Positions 26,991 through 35,213 of a stretch of DNA of 64,000 bases are shown piece after piece. The translations under genes were made by a program, and so were the position numbers. The notes under the pieces were generated by a model. The model saw only the letters and a program-made list of their open reading frames with translations. It was not told the DNA's origin and searched no databases. This DNA comes from Leptolyngbya sp. Heron Island J (GTDB lineage Bacteria; Cyanobacteriota; Cyanobacteriia; Phormidesmidales; Phormidesmidaceae), in contig NZ_AWNH01000038.1 in NCBI RefSeq assembly GCF_000482245.1, forward strand, positions 59,117 to 123,116, given 5' to 3'. The number at the start of each line of letters is the position of its first letter. Position 1 is the first letter of the stretch.

Positions 26991-28520
26991 ATGACCGATC
27001 CCGCCTTGATTCAGGAAACATCTCCCAACAGCAACACAGCCTCTCCACCAGCGGCAGATAGGGTGCCCCATCCACTGGTGGACCAGGCTCGTGAGAGCTT
27101 GCGCCAAACCATTGATCGCTACATCCCGCAGCTAGAGCTAACTCGCTCCGATGCCGATGAACTTAAGCGTCAGGCCGCTGTTAAAGCCGGGATCGATCAG
27201 CTAACGACCCTGCTCAATAAGCTCAACAATACACTGCTACGGGTGGCTGTGTTTGGTTTAGTGAGTCGGGGTAAATCAGCAGTACTCAATGCCCTCGTGG
27301 GAGAGAAAATCCTTGAAACTGGCCCTCTAAATGGTGTTACCCAATGGCCTCGCTCTATTTATTGGACGCCATCTGTCGCTGCAGGAGAGTCTGTCCTCAA
27401 AATTGAGCTGATTGACACCCCGGGCCTGGACGAAATAGAAGGTGCCGATCGGGGGCAAGTTGCCCAAGACGTAGCCCAGCAAGCTGACTTAATTTTGTTT
27501 GTAGTCGCTGGAGATATTACCCGTACCGAATACACGGCACTGCAAACGCTTCACGAAACACATAAGCCCCTACTGTTGGTCTTTAACAAAACAGATCTCT
27601 ATCCAGACACCGACCGTCAAACTGTTTATGCCAATCTCCAGCGCCTCAAATCTCAGCTAGCAACAAGAGAAAATACTGCAGACAACAATAACCATAGTAA
27701 CAACACAACAACAATCAAACAGTCAGACGTCCCCATCGTGGATGACGTAATTCTAATCGCGGCAGAACCAGCCCCAATGCAGGTACGCATCGAATGGCCT
27801 GATGGTCGCATCACTGAAGACTGGGAAACTCCACCTCCAGACATTGAACCCCTCAAAACAGCCTTAATTGACCTGATTCACCTGGAAGGACCAACTCTGG
27901 TAGCTCTTAACACACTGCATCAGGCACATCAGGTCGACACCAACTTAGCCCAGGCAACGGCTGCATTAAACCAAACTGCTGCCGATGACATTATTCTGCA
28001 ATTCGCAAAATACAAATCCGTCGCTGTTGCCCTCAATCCTGTAGCGGTGTTGGATCTGTTGGGCGGTGTCGCCTCCGACTTAGTGATGATCCGCAACTTA
28101 GCTAAGCTTTACGGCTTTCCCATGACTAGCTTTGAAGCCAGCAAACTTTGGCAAGCTATTGTTCGCAGTTCAGGAACGTTACTCCTAAGCGAACTAGGCA
28201 GCGGCTTATTATTGGGCCTTGGCAAAAGTGGCGCTGCCCTCTGGAGTCTGGTAGATGGTTCTGCAGGTCTCACCGCCTATGCTGGAGCGATGGGAGCCCA
28301 AGCGGCGGCGGCAGGCTATGGCACCTATGCTGTTGGTCAGGCCGCCCGTGTTTATCTGGAGCAAGGGTGTTCCTGGGGACCACAGGGCATTAAAACTCTT
28401 ATGCAAACCATCGTAGACAACGCCAAAACAGATTCTGTTCTGGAACGTTTGCAACAAGAAGTTCGGCAGTCAGTAGCCAAAGAATATAAACAACGTGCGC
28501 AGCACGGAATAGACGAGTAG
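26991..28520 (+). CDS. Era-like GTPase with DUF697 domain
   Basis: A 509-residue paralogue of the upstream gene. G1 is GLVSRGKS at 89-96, G3 is DTPGLDEIEG, and G4 is FNKTD; all the main GTPase motifs are present, unlike the first copy. A hydrophilic Asn/Thr-rich insert (NNNHSNNTTTIK) interrupts the G domain after G4. The C-terminal DUF697 region (VALNPVAVLDLLGGVASDLVMIRNLAKLYG) contains hydrophobic helices. The tandem pair may form a heteromeric GTPase, with the upstream copy less active. Start ATG 26991 is the first in-frame Met. Confidence 0.88.
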   Translation: MTDPALIQETSPNSNTASPPAADRVPHPLVDQARESLRQTIDRYIPQLELTRSDADELKRQAAVKAGIDQLTTLLNKLNNTLLRVAVFGLVSRGKSAVLNALVGEKILETGPLNGVTQWPRSIYWTPSVAAGESVLKIELIDTPGLDEIEGADRGQVAQDVAQQADLILFVVAGDITRTEYTALQTLHETHKPLLLVFNKTDLYPDTDRQTVYANLQRLKSQLATRENTADNNNHSNNTTTIKQSDVPIVDDVILIAAEPAPMQVRIEWPDGRITEDWETPPPDIEPLKTALIDLIHLEGPTLVALNTLHQAHQVDTNLAQATAALNQTAADDIILQFAKYKSVAVALNPVAVLDLLGGVASDLVMIRNLAKLYGFPMTSFEASKLWQAIVRSSGTLLLSELGSGLLLGLGKSGAALWSLVDGSAGLTAYAGAMGAQAAAAGYGTYAVGQAARVYLEQGCSWGPQGIKTLMQTIVDNAKTDSVLERLQQEVRQSVAKEYKQRAQHGIDE

Positions 28521-28746
28521 ATCAAGGAATAACTTACTAGAGGCAAAGTCTGGGCGGCATGGGATGCCCCCAACGACTCACCCTCTACTAAAGTCGGTGT
28601 CGTCACTATGACAACGAGAAATTTGACTTTTTGGGGCTATTTAATACTCTCAATTCAATGCTATAAAGTGATGAGATAGCTCAAGGCTTCACCAACACTG
28701 GAGTAGCCCTAACTACAAGCATACTCAACAACCATACTCCTACTAT

Positions 28747-29361
28747 ATGATTGCAGAACTCGCTAAAGTCTCAGCAATAATAGGGCTGCTCGGCTACATT
28801 CCTTACGTCATATCGATCTTACGCAAAAAAACTATTCCAAATCCGGCTACTTGGTGGATTTGGAGTGTTGTAGGCTGGGTTGCAGTTGCCAGCTACTTTT
28901 CTGCTGGAGGAACAGAAACATTTTGGTTAATGCTCAGCTATGCCCTTGGACCTACTACCATTGGCCTGCTTTCATTTTGGTATGGCAAGGTAAATTCTCT
29001 TGAAAAGTTTGACATTTACTGCTTGATTGTCTCATTAATCAGCCTGATTTTATGGAGAGTCACATCCATTCCAACGTTGGCACTCCTAATTAACCTGGGG
29101 ATTGATATCACAGGCGCATTACCCACCCTCAGGAAGACCTACTTTGAACCTGAAACTGAGGATTCATTATCTTGGTCAATTTTTTGGGTAGGCAATACTA
29201 TGAACTTTGCCAACATTCTCATTTCTGGAAACTGGAACCTGGTTTCTATTCCCTATCCGCTATATCTATTTATGCTTGCTTCCAGCATGATGCTTTTACT
29301 GAGAAGAAAACCTGCGGCTAAAGTACCTATGCCTAAAGTACCTATGTCTAAAGTTAAATAG
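28747..29361 (+). CDS. Six-helix membrane protein, possibly PQ-loop-like
   Basis: A 204-residue protein with about six or seven hydrophobic segments. Two similar halves can be seen: GLLGYIPYVISILRKKTIPNPATWWIWSVVG near the start and LINLGIDITGALPTLRKTYFEPETEDSLSWSIFWVG later, both with a Pro in a membrane helix, a following basic loop and an aromatic pair. This duplicated layout resembles PQ-loop/SWEET-like transporters, but I cannot confirm the family. The tail KVPMPKVPMSKVK contains a short repeat. Confidence 0.6.
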   Translation: MIAELAKVSAIIGLLGYIPYVISILRKKTIPNPATWWIWSVVGWVAVASYFSAGGTETFWLMLSYALGPTTIGLLSFWYGKVNSLEKFDIYCLIVSLISLILWRVTSIPTLALLINLGIDITGALPTLRKTYFEPETEDSLSWSIFWVGNTMNFANILISGNWNLVSIPYPLYLFMLASSMMLLLRRKPAAKVPMPKVPMSKVK

Positions 29362-29556
29362 GCACCCACGATTAGCTATCAGATATCGAGTCCTCCTTTC
29401 GCCAAGCCTGGGAAAAAGCAGACTCAACGCCTCCAGCGTGTAAGGGTTGGGGGCATTAACTTGTGTTTAGATAGTTTGTTTTAATGTACAGAAGATTGAA
29501 CTCATCTACCTAGACCAAAGTAGATAAATGTCAGGACTTAGGAAGAACATGATTTT

Positions 29557-29973
29557 CTAATTGAAAGATTGTGGTGAAACTTGAAGTTGAGAGATTTTTT
29601 GGGCTAGCTGAAAGTCTAAATCTGTTAGCCCCTGAGCATCATGGGTCGTTAGCTCCAGGAAAACTCGATTATATTGAATCCTGATATCAGGATGGTGATT
29701 AAGTTGTTCAGCAGGCTCGACCAAACTGTTGATAAAGTTAATAGCCTCGACAAAATCTTCAAATGTTCGCGTGTAGAACAAGGTGTTCCCATCTGTTGTC
29801 CAGTTTGGTAAGTTCAACATGCGGAGTCTGACCTCTGTTGGACTTAGGCGAATAAAACTATTTTTAGCCTGAACTATAGTGTGCTGATTGGCTGGGACTA
29901 GCCTGGGGTAGGTATCAACTCTTCCCTGAGCGGCAACATTAGCAATTATCAAAACACTCAGAATGCAGTTCAT
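29557..29973 (-). CDS. 4a-hydroxytetrahydrobiopterin dehydratase (PCD/DCoH), with N-terminal leader
   Basis: A 138-residue protein. The C-terminal 95 residues are a pterin-4a-carbinolamine dehydratase domain: LPNWTTDGNTLFYTRTFEDFVEAINFINSL, then AEQLNHHPDIRIQYNRVFLELTTHDAQGLTDLDFQLAQKI, including the catalytic HHP motif. Typical bacterial enzymes are about 90-110 residues. Here about 35 extra N-terminal residues start with a hydrophobic stretch (MNCILSVLIIANVAAQG) that looks like a signal peptide. Such proteins recycle pterin cofactor or act as assembly factors; some cyanobacterial PCD-like proteins are linked to RuBisCO assembly (a raf1-independent family), but that cannot be judged here. 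Confidence 0.85.
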   Translation of the reverse strand: MNCILSVLIIANVAAQGRVDTYPRLVPANQHTIVQAKNSFIRLSPTEVRLRMLNLPNWTTDGNTLFYTRTFEDFVEAINFINSLVEPAEQLNHHPDIRIQYNRVFLELTTHDAQGLTDLDFQLAQKISQLQVSPQSFN

Positions 29974-30272
29974 CGAGTTTAATGGAGGCCACGCTGGGAC
30001 ATAGGGATATTCGTGGGCATTGAATGCCCATGGGCTAACAGTCCATGGGACACATCCTACTTTGCTTCAGCAGTGCCTCCGGCCTTAACTTGTTAGCATA
30101 TATTTATTTCACAATTAAGCCCATTCAATTAAGCCCATTGAGCAAAGCTATATTGAGCAGCTTACAAGCAATCGGCCATGCTCACTGTACAGACAAAGGG
30201 TACAAAGACTTTCCACAAAATGCGACAATGATTATTGTCAATCCATTTCACATTACTTAACTGGTATTCCCA

Positions 30273-30821
30273 ATGCTAAAGCGACTAGCCGCTCTGATGA
30301 TTGTGTTTGTCACGATGTTTGGCCTCCAGGCCTGCAGCGGTTCAGCTCCGGTGAGTTTGCTGGATTATGTGAATAGCTATCAGGGCTATCAGTTTAGCTA
30401 TCCAACTGGCTGGATAGAAGTAAAGGTGACTGGTGGCCCAGATGTTGTATTTCACGACATTATTAATGTCACTGAAAATGTCAGTGTCGTCGTCAGCCCC
30501 GTGGCGGAGGGTAAAACCTTAGAAGAATTGGGTGGCCCTAGTGAGGTGGGCTACAAGCTATCCAAGAGCATTACAGATATGGCAGGTGATAGCCGCGATG
30601 TGGAACTGCTGAATGCTCAAAACGTTGAAACACCTGGGGGCAAGACCTACTACATTCTTGAGTACTTGGCGACTACCCCTGACGGGCAACGCCACAACCT
30701 AGCTAGCGCCATTGTCCGTCGTGGTCAGCTATTTACGTTCAATGCGTCGGTTCCCGAAGCCCGCTGGAAGCGTCTAAAGAATTCAATCACTCAGTCGGTA
30801 GCATCCTTCTCGGTTTATTAG
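30273..30821 (+). CDS. psbP: PsbP-like lipoprotein (CyanoP)
   Basis: A 182-residue PsbP-domain protein with a lipoprotein signal peptide: hydrophobic residues 5-18 and lipobox LQAC with Cys21. The mature part begins VSLLDYVNSYQGYQFSYPTGWIEV and shows the PsbP core VVFHDIINVTENVSVVVSPV, YYILEYLATTPDGQRHNLASAIVRRGQLFTFNASV and ERWKR-like ARWKRLKNSITQSVASFSV. CyanoP is a lumenal photosystem II assembly/peripheral protein. The gene is followed after 3 nt by maf and is probably co-transcribed with it. Confidence 0.92.
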   Translation: MLKRLAALMIVFVTMFGLQACSGSAPVSLLDYVNSYQGYQFSYPTGWIEVKVTGGPDVVFHDIINVTENVSVVVSPVAEGKTLEELGGPSEVGYKLSKSITDMAGDSRDVELLNAQNVETPGGKTYYILEYLATTPDGQRHNLASAIVRRGQLFTFNASVPEARWKRLKNSITQSVASFSVY

Positions 30822-30824
30822 CAA

Positions 30825-31421
30825 ATGTCTGCTCCTCAGTTTGTATTAGCGTCAGCCTCTGCAGCGCGACGTCAGCTTTTGCTCAATGCCGGGGTGCAAC
30901 ACTTTGTATCACCCAGCAAGTTTGATGAGGATCAAATTACGCTGAGCGATCCTGGTGCATTGGTCAAGGCTCTATCCTTGGGGAAAGCGGAGACGGTTGC
31001 TCCTGTATTTCCTAATGCGGTTGTATTGGGGTGTGACTCGGTCATGGCCTTTGATGGTGAGATCTATGGCAAACCTGAAACGCCAGAGGATGCCATTAAG
31101 CGCTGGTGGAAAATGCGCGGGAAAGTGGGCGAGATATTTACAGGACATACTCTAATCGCCCCACAAGCAACTAAGACAATTACTCGGTGTCAGGTGACTC
31201 GGGTGCATCTTGCCTGGGTTAGCGATCGCGAAATTGAAGACTATGTGGCCACGGGTGAGCCGATGAACTGCGCTGGAGCCTTTACCATCGACGGCAAGGG
31301 TGGCTTTTTTGTCGAAAAACTAGAAGGCTGTCATACCAATGTGATTGGCCTGAGCATGCCAATGCTGCGTGATATGCTCGGGGAATTGGGGTACAGGGTG
31401 ACGGATTTTTGGTCAGGTTAA
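30825..31421 (+). CDS. maf: Maf-like nucleoside triphosphate pyrophosphatase
   Basis: A 198-residue Maf/HAM1-type protein. The N-terminus has the family phosphate-binding pattern LASASAARRQLL; the mid-region GCDSVMAFDGEIYGKPETPEDAIKRWWKMRGKVGEIFTGHTLI matches the catalytic and substrate loops; and the C-terminal half has CAGAFTIDGKGGFFVEKLEGCHTNVIGL. Maf enzymes hydrolyse non-canonical nucleoside triphosphates to monophosphates. It follows the PsbP-like gene with a 3-nt gap. Confidence 0.93.
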   Translation: MSAPQFVLASASAARRQLLLNAGVQHFVSPSKFDEDQITLSDPGALVKALSLGKAETVAPVFPNAVVLGCDSVMAFDGEIYGKPETPEDAIKRWWKMRGKVGEIFTGHTLIAPQATKTITRCQVTRVHLAWVSDREIEDYVATGEPMNCAGAFTIDGKGGFFVEKLEGCHTNVIGLSMPMLRDMLGELGYRVTDFWSG

Positions 31422-31544
31422 ATAGTTTGGGCCGTTGCTGATCCGAACTATGGTTTTAGCTGAAAGATGCTGATATGCCGCACCTCTAACAGATCGGTTC
31501 ACCCTCTAAATCAGTAACGGCTAATTTTGATGGCTGATGCTTAA

Positions 31545-33917
31545 TTAAGCAGTCTTCTCTCTTAATTGCCACCGTAACAGCAAAGAGTTGAGTACCACAC
31601 TGATGGAGCTAAAGGCCATAAAGCCACCGGCAAAACCAGGACTCAAAGCAATGCCAAATTTAGGTAACAGCACCCCAGCAGCCAGGGGAATACAAATCAG
31701 GTTATAGCCAAAGGCCCAGGCCAGGTTCTGACGGATTTTATTAAAGGTGCTGCGACTAAGTTCCAAGGCTGCGGGCACATCCGTCAGATCATCGCGCATC
31801 AGCACAATATCCGCCGTTTCCATAGCGATGTCGGTTCCTGAGTGCATGGCAATACCGACATCTGCCTGGGCCAGGGCAGGTGCATCGTTGATGCCGTCGC
31901 CAATAAACCCAACACAGTGCCCCGATTGCTGCAATGTTTCAATGACGCTCAGCTTATCGCCTGGAGTCATACTGCCTGCAGAAACCGCAATGCCTAAATC
32001 CAGAGCTAAGCGCTGGACAACAGCCGGTCGGTCTCCGCTGAGCAGCTGTACCTCCAAATGATTGCGCTGCAGCTGTTCGATCACGGCTTTGGCTTCTTCA
32101 CGGGAGCGATCGGCGATGGCAATTAGCCCCATTAACTGATGGTCAACGGCAACATACACTAGGGTCTTGCCCTCAGCAATCCAGGCATTGACCGCGTCGT
32201 TAGCCGCATCGGTAGCAATACTGGCTTGGGCTAACCAGGCATCATTGCCAAGATGGAGAATTTGCTCCCCTAAGGTTGCCATTACCCCCAAACCTGGAGT
32301 TGTGGTGCTATTGATGACATCAGTCAAGGATAGCTGGCGCTGAGCGGCCTCGGTGAGAATCGCATCAGCCAACGGATGACGGGTTCCTTGCTCAATACTG
32401 GCGGCCAGACGAATGACATCGTTCTCGCTCAGGCTAGGATCGTAGCTAATGCAGTCAGTGACCCAAGGTTGCCCCGTTGTCAGAGTACCGGTTTTATCAA
32501 AAATGACGGTATCTAAACGATGGGCTGTTTCTAGAACATCGCCGCCACGCACTAGCAAACCACGCTGAGCCCCAATGCCAGAGCCAACCAAAATTGCCAT
32601 GGGAGTTGCTAGCCCCAACGCACAAGGACAGGCAATCACCAGAACTGCGATCGCTAATTTGAGACTGACCAAGAGTCTCGACGTTGCTACTACATGATGG
32701 CTGTGGTGATGGGGATTGAGCGCTGCTTGGATCGCCTCAGGCCAGATGCTCAATCCAGTGCCATACCAAAAACAAAATGTCAGCAATGCCAGGAGCAAAA
32801 TCCCGTAGGTGAAGTAGCCAGCGAGCCTATCTGCCAACCCCTGAATTGGGGCTTTACGGGTTTGAGCTGATTCCACCAGGGCCACCATCTGGGCCAAGGT
32901 GCTGTCAGCGCCAGTGCGATTGACTTGGACAGAAATCGCGCTTGACTGATTGAGGGTGCCGCCAATGACTGGATCACCAGGCTGCTTAGCACTGGGCAAA
33001 GATTCCCCCGTCACCATGGCTTCATTGATGGTGGTTTGTCCAGCGGTAATCTCGCCATCGACTGGAATTTTGTCTCCGGGCAGCACCTGAAGAATATCGC
33101 CAACCTGCACCTGGTTAACGGGGATTTCTAAAGTCTCATCAGAGCCATTGCCGGTCATGAGGCGAGCGACCTGAGGCTGCAGTGAGATCAACCGGCGCAG
33201 GGCCTCAGTAGCCCGAAAACGAGCTCGCTCCTCAAGGGTACGCCCCAGCAAAATAAAGCTGAGTAGCATCACGGGTTCATCAAAAAAGCACTCCCAGCCG
33301 AGGCGAGGAAAACCCAAGGCTACAACGCTGGTGGTGTAAGCACTAAGAGCTCCAATGCTGACTAAAGTATTCATATTAGGACGAGCGCGACGAGCCCCTT
33401 GCCACCCATCCTGTAAAATCTCGCGGGCCGGTCCCACTAATGTGAGCGTCGCCAGGGCAAAGTGAAAACTCAGGGTGCTGAGAATAGGCACCGCAAACTG
33501 GCCAGGTGCGCCCACGTGTTGCAAGTGGCCCAAGCTGGAGAGGGCTAAGAGGGTGAGTGAGATCGCAACTCGCCATCCCTGTCCTTGTTGATCAGCTGTC
33601 TGCTGCTCAGCCCAATGGCCAGCATCCTCACCCTGACGCACCTGAGTGGGGAAACCCGCTTCTGTCAACAGCGTCGCCAGTCGATCAGGCTCAACCACAT
33701 CAGCCTGATACTGCACTGCTGCTGCCTTCGTTACCAAATTCACCGTTGCGTTAGCCACCCCATCACACTGACGCAACTGGGTTTCCACCGCCTGCACACA
33801 GCCAGCACACATCATGCCATCCACGTTGAGTACAGCTACATCTAGTTCAGCCACAGCCGGTGACGAAAGCGCAGATACGATCGTTGACGTAGAGGATGAC
33901 GAAACCGTTGAAGACAT
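31545..33917 (-). CDS. ctaA: Copper-translocating P1B-type ATPase (CtaA-like)
   Basis: A 790-residue P-type ATPase. An N-terminal heavy-metal domain has the CxxC site GMMCAGC (Cys37, Cys40), followed by eight expected membrane helices. Membrane metal site CPC is at residues 430-432; the phosphorylated Asp is D474 in DKTGTLT; actuator TGES and hinge GDGINDAPAL are present. A His-rich cytoplasmic or lumenal loop (HHHSHH) lies near residue 405. It moves Cu(I) across the plasma membrane for delivery to plastocyanin and cytochrome oxidase. Resemblance of the N-domain to cyanobacterial CtaA rather than PacS is from memory, so the symbol is tentative. Confidence 0.88.
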   Translation of the reverse strand: MSSTVSSSSTSTIVSALSSPAVAELDVAVLNVDGMMCAGCVQAVETQLRQCDGVANATVNLVTKAAAVQYQADVVEPDRLATLLTEAGFPTQVRQGEDAGHWAEQQTADQQGQGWRVAISLTLLALSSLGHLQHVGAPGQFAVPILSTLSFHFALATLTLVGPAREILQDGWQGARRARPNMNTLVSIGALSAYTTSVVALGFPRLGWECFFDEPVMLLSFILLGRTLEERARFRATEALRRLISLQPQVARLMTGNGSDETLEIPVNQVQVGDILQVLPGDKIPVDGEITAGQTTINEAMVTGESLPSAKQPGDPVIGGTLNQSSAISVQVNRTGADSTLAQMVALVESAQTRKAPIQGLADRLAGYFTYGILLLALLTFCFWYGTGLSIWPEAIQAALNPHHHSHHVVATSRLLVSLKLAIAVLVIACPCALGLATPMAILVGSGIGAQRGLLVRGGDVLETAHRLDTVIFDKTGTLTTGQPWVTDCISYDPSLSENDVIRLAASIEQGTRHPLADAILTEAAQRQLSLTDVINSTTTPGLGVMATLGEQILHLGNDAWLAQASIATDAANDAVNAWIAEGKTLVYVAVDHQLMGLIAIADRSREEAKAVIEQLQRNHLEVQLLSGDRPAVVQRLALDLGIAVSAGSMTPGDKLSVIETLQQSGHCVGFIGDGINDAPALAQADVGIAMHSGTDIAMETADIVLMRDDLTDVPAALELSRSTFNKIRQNLAWAFGYNLICIPLAAGVLLPKFGIALSPGFAGGFMAFSSISVVLNSLLLRWQLREKTA

Positions 33918-34073
33918 AGACCGCTAATAATTGCACCTTTTGAGCCTAGCGCCGATCCCAGCAATTGGACGGAGCACTCATAAACTCTCAAGAAAATCTT
34001 CGGACTCAGACAAAATCTGAGCATGGTCCGAAAACCATCTCCCCTAGGTGGGCTTAATACAGTTCACTTAAAT

Positions 34074-35213
34074 CTACGGAGTTTGTACCTGTTCTAATTG
34101 TGAAGAGGCTAGCCGATCCATCCAGCCCAACAAAAATTCGCGATTCACCGCGATGTCTTCAGGGTCTGTCGCATCGGCTCCCTTGGGTAATAGCCCCACC
34201 AGAGCAGCATTAGTGACACAGAACATAGACCGCTGGAAACTGGCGCAAATCTTTACGCGCACATCCCCTAAACCGCGTTCGGTCTTGAGGTAGTGCGCCT
34301 CCAGATAGTCTGGCAAATGACGGAACATATCCTGCATCAGCAGCGTAGGTGGAACGCCACTGCCACCGACGGGCAGAGGATCAGCATAGAGAGCACCGTA
34401 GGTAAACCGACTTTTATCCGGGGAAATTTGCTGGGCTTGAGCGTTATAGGAGACTATTCCCAAAAAAGGAGCACCTCGGAAAAAAATGGATTCCACGTAG
34501 GGAATCGCCGTATCTGGCAAAAAGGTTAACCCAGCAGACGCTGGCAAAATATCATAGGTTTTGCCACCGATCTCCACACTATAGGTGATGGGTCGCGCTG
34601 CATCGGCCACCAACCCATTTTTGATGTAGTCAACAATCTGAGGAATATGTTTGATTTCTCCTCGAAGATAGCGATCGGTCAGAGAGGTAAAGATATCACT
34701 CATCACTCGCCAAAACTGACCTAGCCCACTGTAGTAGGAGAGCTGACGGATCTGCTCAATGAGAAACTCAGGAAACGCTTTATGAAAGAGCTGTAGCACC
34801 GGGTTGAACTTGATTTTGGCTGCGATCGCAACCTGACAGTTCTGCCGAAACTCCTCCGTATCCAGATACGCATCCATACCGCCACCACCGTGCCACATCA
34901 TGGCTCTCATGATGTACTCAGCGTACTCATAGTTAATCCGGTCATGGCAAAAGTGTCGCCACATTCTTGCCGGATTAATCTCTCCGTCAAAATATTTGAA
35001 GATCGGAAATAGGTTCAAAAACTGATGGTCGGCAATGTGAATTAGATTAACGGAATAGCGATCCAGGACAATACCATAGCTATCCAGTGCCCCCATCACC
35101 TCGACCACATTGTCAGGTGTATCTGGCAACAACGTGCCACCAGACAATAGGCGATCTGCATATTGGGCAAAGGGATGAATATTGTCTAGTTGAGAAGGCA
35201 TAGTTTGGATCAT
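34074..35213 (-). CDS. cupB: CO2 hydration protein of NDH-1MS' (CupB/ChpX-type)
   Basis: A 379-residue soluble protein of the ChpXY/Cup family, recognisable by LDNIHPFAQYADRLLSGGTLLPDTPDNVVEVMGALDSYGIVLDRYSVNLIHIA and LGDVRVKICASFQRSMFCVTNAALVGLLP. Cup proteins bind NDH-1 on the thylakoid and convert CO2 to bicarbonate. ATG 35213 is chosen because it gives a classic ATGA overlap with the ndhD stop. Assignment to CupB rather than CupA rests on the neighbouring ccm operon, the absence of a cupS gene and the shorter length (CupA is usually larger), so the paralogue is an inference. Confidence 0.82.
   Translation of the reverse strand: MIQTMPSQLDNIHPFAQYADRLLSGGTLLPDTPDNVVEVMGALDSYGIVLDRYSVNLIHIADHQFLNLFPIFKYFDGEINPARMWRHFCHDRINYEYAEYIMRAMMWHGGGGMDAYLDTEEFRQNCQVAIAAKIKFNPVLQLFHKAFPEFLIEQIRQLSYYSGLGQFWRVMSDIFTSLTDRYLRGEIKHIPQIVDYIKNGLVADAARPITYSVEIGGKTYDILPASAGLTFLPDTAIPYVESIFFRGAPFLGIVSYNAQAQQISPDKSRFTYGALYADPLPVGGSGVPPTLLMQDMFRHLPDYLEAHYLKTERGLGDVRVKICASFQRSMFCVTNAALVGLLPKGADATDPEDIAVNREFLLGWMDRLASSQLEQVQTP

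Noticed and set aside
30045..30260. 71-codon plus-strand frame before the PsbP-like gene
   Set aside because: No recognisable domain, signal or ribosome binding site, and it starts inside a hairpin-rich spacer. It looks like chance.
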